From the NCBI RefSeq assembly GCF_014217785.1, contig NZ_CP048814.1, forward strand, positions 1,116,001 through 1,180,000: a stretch of DNA of 64,000 bases, read 5' to 3'. This stretch comes from Rhodococcus triatomae (GTDB lineage: Bacteria > Actinomycetota > Actinomycetes > Mycobacteriales > Mycobacteriaceae). The position numbers and the translations under genes were made by a program. Below are positions 51,270 through 59,671 of the stretch, piece after piece. The notes under the pieces are model-generated. The model saw only the letters and a program-made list of their open reading frames with translations. It was not told the DNA's origin and did not search any database. Positions within the stretch are counted from its first letter, which is position 1. Each line of letters begins with the position of its first letter.

Positions 51270-52767
51270 GTGGTGGGGCCCGTGACCGCGGGGCCGGTGA
51301 CCGCCCTCGAGGTCACGACGGACACCGGGCGGGTGCGAGGAGCATTCCGCGACGGCCTCCGGCACTGGCACGGAATCCCCTATGCCGCACCGCCGATCGG
51401 CGAGCTGCGGTTTCGTGCCCCGGCCCCGCCGACGCGATGGGTGGGCACGCGCGACTGTGTCGGGTTCGGCCCGCCCGCGGCCCAGGCACAGCGGCGCCGC
51501 GTGGTGGGCAGCGAGGACTGCCTGACCGTCAACGTCACCGCCCCGGGTACCTCCGGATCCGGCCGGCCCGTCATGGTCTTCGTCCACGGCGGTGCCTATT
51601 CGGGCGGAACGGCCTCCGGGCCGCGCTACTGCGGCAGCGAGCTCGTCGCACGGGGCGAGATCGTGCACGTCTCCCTCAACTACCGACTGGGAGTGTTCGG
51701 CTACCTCGACTTCTCCCAGTTCGACACTCCGGAACGGACGTTCGAGCCGAACAACGGTGTGCGGGACCAACTCGCTGCACTCGAGTGGGTGCAGCGCAAC
51801 ATCGCCGCGTTCGGCGGCGACCCGGACAACGTCACCCTCTACGGCGAATCCTCCGGCGCCAACGCGGTGACCACACTGATGGCGACACCGCGCGCGGCGG
51901 GCCTGTTCGCCCGGGCGATCGCGCAGAGTCCCCCCCGCGGCCTCCGCCTACGGACGCGAACGTGGCGGCCAGTGGGCGCGTCGCGTCGTGGCGGCCTCGG
52001 GCACGCCGGAGCCGCAGCGTTGGCTCACCTCGGCCGCTCCGGAGGAGCTGATCCGCGTCGGCGAGGCGCTGGCGACCGACGGCGTCCAGACCGAGCCGGG
52101 CACCCGGATGTTCGCTCCGGTCGTCGGGGACGATCTGCTTCCGGAGCATCCACTGGACGTGTTCGACTCGGGCCGTACGCATCCCGTTCCGCTGATCGTG
52201 GGCAGCACCGCCCACGAGGGGCGGGTGTTCCCCCGCTTCCTCGACATCCTGCCCACCGATGCCGAACGCATCGAGAAGATGTTCTCGCACACGCCCGCCG
52301 AGGTGAAGGCCCGTGCGATCGCCGCCTATCCCGGCTACCCGCACCGCCGGGCGGCCGCGGATCTCGGCGGGGACGTCACGTTCTGGGAGCCGTCGATCCT
52401 GTGCAGCCAGGGCCACTGCGAGGTCGCACCCACGTATGCGTACCGGTACGACTTCGCGCCGCGCCTGCTGCATCTGCTCGGACTCGGTGCCACCCATGCG
52501 ACCGACCTGTATGCCGTGTTCGGGGTGCACGGGCCGATGCGCCGGGCGTTGACCGCGCTCGGCGGTGCGGCCGGGCTGCGCGCCGCCACCGACACCGTGC
52601 AGTCCCACTGGCTGCATTTCGCGCACCACGGCGCCCCGGGCCCCGACTGGCCGCGCTACGACGTCGAGAACCGCCGCACCCTGATCATCGACGACGCGAC
52701 CCGCGTCGTCGCCGACCCCGACTCCGACAAGCGGCAGGCCTGGATCGGCTACCGCCACCGCCGCTGA
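51270..52767 (+). pseudogene. Second type B carboxylesterase, frameshifted
   Basis: Paralogue of the preceding esterase (oxyanion VHGGAYSGG, nucleophile YGESSGANA, His in GATHATDLYAVFG, Glu in TAHEGRVF). The frame that starts at GTG 51270 runs into another frame after IAQSPP. A run of seven C at 51930-51936 is one base too long: with six C the text continues AASAYGRERGGQWARR and then joins the downstream frame to the stop at 52765-52767. So it is a pseudogene or a homopolymer error; all catalytic residues are otherwise present. Intact length would be about 498 residues. The tandem pair suggests duplication. Confidence 0.85.
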
Positions 52768-52836
52768 GCCGGTCCTGGCCACCGCCGTCCGGCGGCGATC
52801 CCCGTCGAATCGGTTCGGTTCCGTCGTGGACCGCGC

Positions 52837-52842
52837 TACCGT
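52837..52842 (+). promoter_or_regulatory. -10 element TACCGT of a leaderless hydratase gene
   Basis: TACCGT is six bases before the ATG at 52849, with no Shine-Dalgarno, in the gap after the broken esterase gene. Confidence 0.5.
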
Positions 52843-52848
52843 TTCCCG

Positions 52849-53631
52849 ATGAGCGTTCGCGTCGAGAAGTCCGGTTCGGTCACCACGGTCGTGCTGTCCC
52901 GGCCGGACGCGCGCAACGCCGTCGACGGCCCCACCGCAACCGCGTTGTTCCAGGCCTTCGAGGCGTTCGACGCCGACGACGACTCGTCCGTCGCCGTGCT
53001 GTACGGCGACCACGGCACCTTCTGCGCGGGCGCCGACCTGAAGGCTCTCGGCACCCCTCGGTCCAACCGCGTCGCCGAGGACGGGCCGGGGCCGATGGGG
53101 CCGACCCGGATGCGGCTGTCGAAGCCGGTGATCGCGGCGGTATCCGGCTACGCGGTGGCCGGCGGTCTCGAGCTGGCGCTGTGGTGCGATCTCCGCGTGG
53201 CCGAGGAGTCGAGCACGTTCGGGGTGTTCTGCCGCCGCTGGGGCGTGCCCCTCATCGACGGAGGCACGGTGCGGTTACCCCGGCTGATCGGCACGGCGCG
53301 GGCGATGGATCTGGTACTCACCGGCCGGCCGGTCGAGGCGCGGGAGGCTCTGGCGATGGGGCTGGTGAGCCGCGTCGTCCCGGACGGGCAGGCGCGGGTC
53401 GCGGCCGAGGCATTGGCCGCCGAGATCGCCCGCCTTCCGCAGACGTGCCTGCGGGAGGACCGGCTGTCGCTGCTCGAGCAGGACGGCCTCGACGAAGACG
53501 TCGCCCTGCGCAACGAGTTGCGGCACGGGATGACGTCGCTGGCGGCGGACGCGCTCGCGGGAGCAGCCAGATTCGCCTCCGGCGCCGGGCGTCACGGCAC
53601 GCCGGAACACGACAGGCCCGACACGGAGTAG
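52849..53631 (+). CDS. Enoyl-CoA hydratase/isomerase family protein
   Basis: 260 residues. Crotonase fold with oxyanion-hole segments GTFCAGADLKAL and SGYAVAGGLELAL. The second catalytic acid position reads FCRRWGVPLIDGG, where FGxxxxxxGVxPxxGG has its Glu, so an Asp or another residue may serve; it may be an isomerase, hydrolase or hydratase. Likely role in fatty or aromatic acid breakdown. Ends nine bases from the convergent glycosylase gene. Confidence 0.9.
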   Translation: MSVRVEKSGSVTTVVLSRPDARNAVDGPTATALFQAFEAFDADDDSSVAVLYGDHGTFCAGADLKALGTPRSNRVAEDGPGPMGPTRMRLSKPVIAAVSGYAVAGGLELALWCDLRVAEESSTFGVFCRRWGVPLIDGGTVRLPRLIGTARAMDLVLTGRPVEAREALAMGLVSRVVPDGQARVAAEALAAEIARLPQTCLREDRLSLLEQDGLDEDVALRNELRHGMTSLAADALAGAARFASGAGRHGTPEHDRPDTE

Positions 53632-53640
53632 AAACCGGAA

Positions 53641-54507
53641 CTACTTGAGCAGCCGGGACATCCGCCGGTCCGCGAGTATCCGTCCCCCGGTCTGACAGGT
53701 GGGGCAGTACTGGAACGAACGTTCGGCGTAGGACACCTCGCGCACGGTGTCCCCACAGACCGGGCAGGTCTCGCCGGTGCGTCCGTGCACCCGCATCCCG
53801 GAACGCTTCTCGCCCTTGAGCCGGGCCGCGTCCTGACCGACCGAGCGGGCGACCGCGTCGACGAGCACCGTCCGCATCACCTCGAACAACGCGTGCACCT
53901 GTTCCTCCCCGAGCGAGCGTGCCGACGCGAACGGCGACAACCGTGCCGTGTGCAGGATCTCGTCGGAGTAGGCGTTGCCGATGCCCGCGAGCACCGACTG
54001 GTCCACGAGGACCGTCTTGAGCCGAGCGCCGCTGCCGGACAGCAGGTCCGCCAGTTGCGGCTCGGTGATCTCGAGGGCATCCGGCCCGAGTCTCGCGATT
54101 CCGGGAACCGACTGCGGATCGTCGACGACCCAGACCGCGAGGCGCTTCTTCGTCCCGGCCTCGGTGAGGTCGAACGCCGGGGTCGCGCCCTCGGGGGTGT
54201 AGAGGTGGACCCGCAGCGCCAGCGGCCCCTTGCCGGGCTTCGGGGGCCGCGGCGACGGGTTGTCCGACCAGCGCAACCACCCTCCGCGAGACAGGTGCGT
54301 GACCAGCCACAGCCCACTGCATTCGAGAGCGAGGAACTTGCCGAACCGGGACGCGCCGGTGACATCCCGCCCCGAGACCGCGGTGATCGGCGGATCGAAC
54401 GTCTTGAGGACACTCATCGCCGCGACGTCGATCCGGCCCACCACGGCACCCACCGCATGCTCGCGCAGGAACTCGGCGAGGGCCTCCACCTCCGGCAGTT
54501 CGGGCAT
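53641..54507 (-). CDS. Fpg/Nei-family DNA glycosylase
   Basis: 288 residues. N-terminal MPELPEVEAL with the catalytic Pro2/Glu3, a central helix-two-turn-helix (QSVLAGIGNAYSDEILH) and a zinc finger (CPVCG...YCPTC) at the C-terminus. It removes oxidised bases and nicks the abasic site. Sequence features (PELPEVEALAEFL, long insert KPGKGP) fit the actinobacterial Fpg/Nei-like group rather than canonical MutM. ATG 54505-54507. Near the pgi/SDR block, as a shorter homologue (Rv0944) is in M. tuberculosis. Confidence 0.92.
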   Translation of the reverse strand: MPELPEVEALAEFLREHAVGAVVGRIDVAAMSVLKTFDPPITAVSGRDVTGASRFGKFLALECSGLWLVTHLSRGGWLRWSDNPSPRPPKPGKGPLALRVHLYTPEGATPAFDLTEAGTKKRLAVWVVDDPQSVPGIARLGPDALEITEPQLADLLSGSGARLKTVLVDQSVLAGIGNAYSDEILHTARLSPFASARSLGEEQVHALFEVMRTVLVDAVARSVGQDAARLKGEKRSGMRVHGRTGETCPVCGDTVREVSYAERSFQYCPTCQTGGRILADRRMSRLLK

Positions 54508-54622
54508 AGCTGCAGGTTACGCCGGGCCACCGACTCGTGTAGCGCAGTTGTAACACGCGGCCCCTACGGTGCCTTCACGGGAACGACACCGTTCGACCGC
54601 TCGACGACCAGGAGATCCACGC

Positions 54623-55918
54623 GTGCACCACATGACCAGAAGACGATTCCTCGCGACGACCGGGATCGCGGCGATCGGCGCGATCGGGCTCGCCTCGTGC
54701 GCCGACGACGCCGACACCACCGAGGCGGCCGACGCCACCGGCGGGGCGGGCGAGGGATTCGACCCGACCATCTGGCGGGAGAAGGGCGACCCGCTGGTCG
54801 CGCCGACCGGTTCGGGCCCGCTGGACGGCGACTCGGTGGCGGTCAAGGATCTCTTCGACGTGGAGGGGCACCGCGTCGGCGCGGGCAACGAGGAGTGGCT
54901 GGCACAGGCGAGCCCCGCAACCACCAGCGCGCCGGCCGTCGCCGCGCTGCTCGCGGCCGGTGCTTCGGTGGCGGGGATCTCCCGCACGGACGAGTTCGCG
55001 TACAGCCTCGCCGGGACGAACGCCCACTACGGGACGCCGCCGAACCCTGCCGCACCCGATCGCATCCCGGGCGGCTCGTCGTCCGGTTCGGCGAGCGCGG
55101 TGGCGTCCGGCGAGGCCACCATCGGGCTCGGCACGGACACGGGTGGATCGATTCGGGTGCCGTCGTCGTATCAGGGGCTGTACGGCATCCGGACGACGCA
55201 CGGCGCGGTGTCGACCGAGGGCCTGCTCCCGCTGGCACCGTCGTTCGACACGGTCGGGGCGATGACCCGCAGCGCCGACGAACTCGAGTCCGTCGTCGCC
55301 GTTCTGCTCCCCGAGGACGCGGCACCGGCCCCGACCCGGGCCGTCTACGCCGATCAGCTGCTCGACGTCGCCGATCCCGACGTCGCGACCGCGATGCGCG
55401 ACGCCGTCGCCTCGTGGTCCGTGCCGGGCCTGCCGATCGAGAAGATCGACTTCGACACCGCGGACCTCGCCCGGTGGGTACAGGCGTTCCAGATCCGCCA
55501 GGGGTACGAAGCCTGGCAGGCACACGGCGAGTGGATCGAGGGGCACTGGGAGTCGCTGAACCCGGACGTGCAGGCCCGGTTCGAGACCGCGTCCACACGC
55601 ACTCCGGACGATCTGGCCGAGGCCGATGCCGTACTGGCGGAGGCGCGCGAGCGCATCGACGGCGCGCTGGGCGAGGACTCCGTGCTGGTGCTACCGTCCT
55701 CGTCCTCGGTGGCGCCGCCGACGGACAGCGCCGCACTCGGTGGTGACGTCATCGAGGACATCCGGGCACGGACGTTCCAGCTGACCTGCCTCGCCGGGAT
55801 CACCGGCCGCCCCGCCGTGAGCGTGCCGCTCCCGACCGACGGCGCTCCGATGGGCTTGTGCCTGGTGGGCGCGCGCGGCTCGGATCGCGCGCTGGCGAGT
55901 CTGCGCCCGCTGGGCTGA
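54623..55918 (+). CDS. Exported amidase (Tat lipoprotein)
   Basis: 431 residues. Twin-arginine signal TRRRFLATTG with lipobox LASC, so it is exported folded and lipid-anchored. Amidase-signature domain with the Ser-cisSer-Lys triad: Lys in VKDLFDVEG, cis-Ser in GGSSSGSASAVASG and nucleophile Ser in GTDTGGSIRVPSS. Substrate unknown (amides or cell-wall peptides). The GTG at 54623 has AGGAG eight bases upstream; ATG at 54632 is also possible. Last gene before the toxin cassette; a remnant of a related amidase gene lies on the other side of the cassette (59409-59573). Confidence 0.88.
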   Translation: MHHMTRRRFLATTGIAAIGAIGLASCADDADTTEAADATGGAGEGFDPTIWREKGDPLVAPTGSGPLDGDSVAVKDLFDVEGHRVGAGNEEWLAQASPATTSAPAVAALLAAGASVAGISRTDEFAYSLAGTNAHYGTPPNPAAPDRIPGGSSSGSASAVASGEATIGLGTDTGGSIRVPSSYQGLYGIRTTHGAVSTEGLLPLAPSFDTVGAMTRSADELESVVAVLLPEDAAPAPTRAVYADQLLDVADPDVATAMRDAVASWSVPGLPIEKIDFDTADLARWVQAFQIRQGYEAWQAHGEWIEGHWESLNPDVQARFETASTRTPDDLAEADAVLAEARERIDGALGEDSVLVLPSSSSVAPPTDSAALGGDVIEDIRARTFQLTCLAGITGRPAVSVPLPTDGAPMGLCLVGARGSDRALASLRPLG

Positions 55919-55965
55919 GGGGGCGGGAGCTGATCAACTGCTCCGAAATACACGCAGGCGGCAGG

Positions 55966-56475
55966 TCAGTTGCCGATCCGGATTGCGTTGAGGCCAGTCG
56001 GGTCGACGCATTTCAGGTAGGAATCGGCATGACTACGCCCGTCGACATACGGCCAGCTGCAATCCCATCCCCGGATCGTCAGGAACGCCCCCTGGCCCTG
56101 TTGCCGACCCGCCGCGATACCCGCCAGATAGTCACGCGCCACGCTCATCGCCTCGTCGCAGTGGACGGCCCCCTCGAGCACAGCTACCGGCGACGTGCGT
56201 CCAGTGTTCGGATTCGAGATCAGGTCGCAGACGACATCGAGCGGGGTCAGCTCCTTCGACGGAGCCACTTCCGTAACCGAAGTCGTTGCTTCGACACTCC
56301 GTGACGACGTCGCCTCGACCACCGAGTTGCCCGGAATGGACTCGACCGAGCTGTGTGTCTGGGTCATCGGGTCAGACGAGGAAGTCGTCTCCGACGAGCA
56401 GCCCGCAAGGTATACCCCGATCACCCCGATCACCCCGATGATCGCACCGATCCTGCAGGCGTCCGACAGACCCAT
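55966..56475 (-). CDS. Lipoprotein at the end of the toxin cassette
   Basis: 169 residues. Lipoprotein signal with lipobox LAGC (Cys26) and hydrophobic core IGVIGVIGV, encoded by a 9-bp repeat; then a Ser/Thr-rich linker and a small domain with four cysteines ending NAIRIGN. I do not recognise a family. ATG 56473-56475 behind GGGGGAG. It is the last gene of the WXG100-toxin-ankyrin-YbaB series (38-base gap), so it could be a surface-side immunity factor or accessory protein; this is inferred from position only. Confidence 0.72.
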   Translation of the reverse strand: MGLSDACRIGAIIGVIGVIGVYLAGCSSETTSSSDPMTQTHSSVESIPGNSVVEATSSRSVEATTSVTEVAPSKELTPLDVVCDLISNPNTGRTSPVAVLEGAVHCDEAMSVARDYLAGIAAGRQQGQGAFLTIRGWDCSWPYVDGRSHADSYLKCVDPTGLNAIRIGN

Positions 56476-56513
56476 GGAATTCTCCCCCTTTGAACCGCCA
56501 ACGGCCGGTTCCT

Positions 56514-56945
56514 TCAACGATCATAGATGCTCCCACCTCGCCGCTCGATCCAGCTCACGTCCGGATCGGACGGCTGCACCGACGACTCGGGTGGATCAGC
56601 CAAACCAGCCCCGAAGAAGGCTTCGGTCAGCCTGCGTGCATCGCGGACCGCCGGATCCTGCTCGAGGTCGGTCAACGCGGCGCGCAACGTGTCGAGGCGA
56701 TTGCGGTCGGCACGCTGGTAGGCATCGATGATCAGTCGCGCAAGCGAGGCAGGGGAATTCCGCATCGCCTGCGGCGTGAGAGCGAGCCCCGCAAGCTTGC
56801 CGTCCACGTCGATCTCGACGGAAACACCCGCCGACGTGCTCACCATCGCCGACGCGTCTGCGGCGGCAGCCCTCGCAGCGGCCACCTTCTCCCGGAGCCG
56901 GTCGAGTTCCGGGCTGTCGGGAAGTGCAGGATCCGGTTGCGTCAT
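56514..56945 (-). CDS. YbaB/EbfC-like protein in the toxin cassette
   Basis: 143 residues. N-terminal coiled-coil helix (LDRLREKVAAARAAA), then VSVEIDVDGKLAGLALTPQAM and LARLIIDAYQRAD, the YbaB/EbfC pattern. The YbaB family contains nucleoid-associated proteins; related proteins are often encoded next to WXG100 genes in actinobacteria and may act as adaptors. Its start overlaps the ankyrin gene stop by four bases, so it belongs to the cassette. Ends with an Asp/Arg-rich tail. Confidence 0.78.
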   Translation of the reverse strand: MTQPDPALPDSPELDRLREKVAAARAAAADASAMVSTSAGVSVEIDVDGKLAGLALTPQAMRNSPASLARLIIDAYQRADRNRLDTLRAALTDLEQDPAVRDARRLTEAFFGAGLADPPESSVQPSDPDVSWIERRGGSIYDR

Positions 56946-57361
56946 TGGTCTCGGGCAGCGAGAGCTTCGGTGATCGCTTCCGTCTTGGGTCCCGGCGCAA
57001 TCACCCTGAGCATGTCAACGACCGACCGACCACTCGTGTTCTTGATCGTGGGATCAGCTCCTCGTTCGATTAACAGCGCCAACAGCAGAGGGTGAGCTGG
57101 ATTTCCCCTAGGTGCCAGCAAAGCGGTCCACAGTGGCGTGTTTCCGTGTCGATTCAGCGCGTTGACATCCGCACCCGCTTCGAGCAGAGTAGATGCTGCC
57201 GCCAACGCGCCGTGTTGTGCTGCGAAATGCAGCGGCGTGACATTCTCCTCATCCTTGGCATCGACATCAGCGCCTGAGGCAAGCTGCACTCGAACCTCAT
57301 CGACATTGTTCTCTCCCGCCGCGTAATGCAGCGGAATACGTCCAGCTTGATCGGTACTCAC
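56942..57361 (-). CDS. Ankyrin-repeat protein, presumed immunity protein
   Basis: 139 residues made of about four ankyrin repeats (RIPLHYAAGENNVDEV, VTPLHFAAQHGALAAA, NTPLWTALLAPRGN, and a C-terminal cap), with the GADVDAKD/GADVNALN turns. It starts in a 4-base ATGA overlap with the toxin gene. Ankyrin proteins are a known immunity type downstream of polymorphic toxins, so it probably binds and blocks the GH-E nuclease. No signal peptide, so cytoplasmic, as expected for a nuclease inhibitor. Base composition is lower in GC than flanking genes. Confidence 0.85.
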   Translation of the reverse strand: MSTDQAGRIPLHYAAGENNVDEVRVQLASGADVDAKDEENVTPLHFAAQHGALAAASTLLEAGADVNALNRHGNTPLWTALLAPRGNPAHPLLLALLIERGADPTIKNTSGRSVVDMLRVIAPGPKTEAITEALAARDQ

Positions 57362-58683
57362 TGTCCCTCCCGGGGTAGCTTCGGCTTTTCGAATCGGTGA
57401 CTTCGGTTCGAAACCGGATCTTCGATTTCATATAGATCAGGATTGTTGTAGTAGTCGTTGAGTTCCTTGCGAGTCCATTGTTCGTCGCGTGCCCTATCTC
57501 GAATCCTCCACCATTCGTCGCCGTATCTGTGTCCGTAGTCGAAGGGACCATCTTTCGGGATGACCGCACCTGTGTTGGGGTCGATATAATCGCCGCCCGA
57601 AGTCTTCTCCGCCTTCTCCTGGATCTCCTCCCGCGTGTTCTTCCGTAGGTAGGGGCGCCGCGAATAGCCATCGGTTCTCGCAGCCCACACACCGACCCCG
57701 CCAGCTGATGCTGCGCCAATCCACTCGGCGCGGGCGGCCAGGACAGGGACGGTCCGCTCGACCGTGCGTCCGAGTGCGCCGGCGGCCGCGACCGCGGGAG
57801 TCCCCGCGGCCCCGGCCGAGACGCGGAAGGCGCGGATCAGCGACGCGACACGCGCACCGGCTGCCGCCATCCGCGCTCCAGCGGCACCCTGTGCAGCGGC
57901 AGCCCCGACACCCGCGGTGAGGAAACCGATAAGTATGGCCGCGATCTCGGTCAGACCTAACTCGATACCCATCGAGATCAGCGCGTCTTCGACCTCGTAT
58001 CGCACCGTCTCGATCTCGAACGCGTAGCCCTCGCACGCTTGGGCGAGTATGTCGAACTGATCAGCGACGTCGCTGTAGTCGGCGGCTAATAGCCGGCATT
58101 GCTCCACCGCTGCGGGAACTTCGGGTGACTGCTGCGCTTCGATGAGTTCGATGGCAGGGCCTGCGTTGAGAACCGCAGTTCTCAGACCGGCACTGCCGAG
58201 GCGCCACGCGCCCGCGAGCGTACGGAGGCGATCGGGATCACCGTTGGGCCACAACTCGCCCTGAACGTAGGAGACGATGAAGCCCCACCAAGACGGTTCA
58301 CCAGTACTACCACCATAGGCCTTCGGGAAAGACGGGACGTAGAACGTGGGGGCGGAATCGAGAGGGACAGCGATGGCATTCGGATCACCGATCACCGACT
58401 CGTTGTTGGCCAGATCGTGGTTGAGGCCGGTTGCCTTCAACAAGTCACTGATCTGTCCAGCGGCGAGGATCAGCGCCGAGGCTGCGTCGATCGCATTGAA
58501 TGCTGCCGGGTCGTAGAGGCTGGCCCAGTTGGCACCGGCAAGGTCGGTGCCTGCACACCCACCGGATGCTTTCAAGGTGCCCGCCACTGCGTTGATGGCG
58601 TTCTCTGCATCATCGTGGATACGACGGAACCCGTCAGCGGCAGTAGTGAAATCGGCAGGCGCACAGACAATCGGGGAACTCAC
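57358..58683 (-). CDS. Type VII-secreted polymorphic toxin with GH-E nuclease domain
   Basis: 441 residues. An N-terminal helical region (about 1-240) looks like a WXG100-type secretion domain with ANWASLYDPAAF. It is followed by a Gly/Ala-rich hydrophobic region (about 245-330) and a C-terminal domain with YGHRYGDEW, LNDYYNNPDLYEIE and NRSHRFE, the GH-E motif of the HNH/Endo VII nuclease superfamily (residues about 384-432). It should degrade nucleic acid in a rival cell. The start at GTG 58681-58683 overlaps the WXG100 stop (GTGA); GTG at 58692 adds three residues. The C-terminal coding part is about 53% GC by hand count over 57361-57600, well below its surroundings. Confidence 0.85.
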   Translation of the reverse strand: MSSPIVCAPADFTTAADGFRRIHDDAENAINAVAGTLKASGGCAGTDLAGANWASLYDPAAFNAIDAASALILAAGQISDLLKATGLNHDLANNESVIGDPNAIAVPLDSAPTFYVPSFPKAYGGSTGEPSWWGFIVSYVQGELWPNGDPDRLRTLAGAWRLGSAGLRTAVLNAGPAIELIEAQQSPEVPAAVEQCRLLAADYSDVADQFDILAQACEGYAFEIETVRYEVEDALISMGIELGLTEIAAILIGFLTAGVGAAAAQGAAGARMAAAGARVASLIRAFRVSAGAAGTPAVAAAGALGRTVERTVPVLAARAEWIGAASAGGVGVWAARTDGYSRRPYLRKNTREEIQEKAEKTSGGDYIDPNTGAVIPKDGPFDYGHRYGDEWWRIRDRARDEQWTRKELNDYYNNPDLYEIEDPVSNRSHRFEKPKLPREGQ

Positions 58684-58970
58684 AAGTTCCACATCCGCAT
58701 GTTGGTTTCGACGGCATCGCTGTAATTGTCATGAGCGATGCGTCCGGCCGCGCGCAAATCTTCGAGGGCTTCGCGCATCTGCTGGACCCCGCGTGTCCAG
58801 TCATCGTGGGCGTCACGCTGCGCTTGCGCCGCTCGACCTGTCCAGGTTTCGTGGAGGTCGGCAAGATGTCCTTCGACGGCAGTGATGATGTCGTCGACGT
58901 TCGAGTCGAACGTCTCGACCTTGCTGATCGTTTCATCGAGGCGGTCGAGGTCGACACGGAACTTCGACAT
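58680..58970 (-). CDS. WXG100 family protein (ESAT-6-like)
   Basis: 96 residues, helix-WTG-helix layout with W43-T-G45, the size and motif of WXG100 proteins secreted by type VII systems. It probably pairs with the WXG100 protein upstream and/or the toxin N-terminus. The ATG overlaps the stop of the first WXG100 gene (TGATG) and its own stop overlaps the toxin start, so all three are translated together. Confidence 0.9.
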   Translation of the reverse strand: MSKFRVDLDRLDETISKVETFDSNVDDIITAVEGHLADLHETWTGRAAQAQRDAHDDWTRGVQQMREALEDLRAAGRIAHDNYSDAVETNMRMWNL

Positions 58971-59284
58971 CAGACCAGCCCGTTGAGGGAAGTGATCGCC
59001 GTGGCATGGTCCTGGTCCTGGTCTTCGTATGCCCCGGCGGTGTCCGAAAGAAGTACCGAAGACTCAGCGAAGGCCTCGCTGACCTGACGAGCACCATCGC
59101 GCCACTCTTCCCACGCCGCGGAGAACGCTTCCGCGGCGACGCCCTGCCAACCGTCATCGAGTAGATCTTCGACCGCCTTCGTGAGCGCATCGAGATCGGT
59201 ACGAAGATCGTCTGCTCGCCCGCCCACGAATGATGACGCCGCTTGTAGACGCTCGACCGACACTTCGAGGCTGTGATCCCCCAT
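58970..59284 (-). CDS. WXG100 family protein (first gene of the toxin cassette)
   Basis: 104 residues with GWQG at 45-48 between two helices, and YEDQD at 86-90, which fits the YxxxD/E export signal of ESX substrates. ATG 59282-59284 with GGGGGAGCGGG upstream. It starts the six-gene series towards 55966. The other partner of the pair lacks a clear YxxxD/E, so the secretion signal seems to be carried by this protein. Confidence 0.9.
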   Translation of the reverse strand: MGDHSLEVSVERLQAASSFVGGRADDLRTDLDALTKAVEDLLDDGWQGVAAEAFSAAWEEWRDGARQVSEAFAESSVLLSDTAGAYEDQDQDHATAITSLNGLV

Positions 59285-59408
59285 CCCGCTCCCCCACTGT
59301 CTTCCTCCGTGCGCGGTCTCAGGTTAACAGCTGGCACAGCTACGAACCGGTCGCTCGCGTGGCTCCGGGCGGACGGTCACGGTCCCGATCAGGCCCGATT
59401 CCTGACCC

Positions 59409-59573
59409 TCGGTGGGTGCAGACGTTCCAGGTCCGGGAGCAGCACGAGGCGTGGCAGGCCCAGGCGAGTGGATCGAGGCGCGCGGACGCATTGACGACGC
59501 TCCGACGGGGCTGTGCCTGGTGAGCGTGCGGATCGGATCGCGCGCTGGCAGGTCTGCGCCCCCTGGGCAACTT
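59409..59573 (+). pseudogene. Remnant of an amidase gene
   Basis: Two fragments homologous to the amidase at 54623-55918 are joined here: 59409-59480 matches its region around 55472-55543 (RWVQ-F-R...EAWQA) and 59498-59573 matches its last codons around 55835-55918 (GLCLV...GSR/DRA). The middle is deleted and the reading frame is broken. The match is diverged, so this is the debris of a second amidase gene, on the far side of the toxin cassette. Confidence 0.75.
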
Positions 59574-59671
59574 CGGTTTCTCAGATGCAGAACACGATGA
59601 ATCCCACCAAGATGGTTCCGATCACACACGGTTCGTGGGTGAAGTCTATTTCGTACCAGTAGGAGTCGTGA

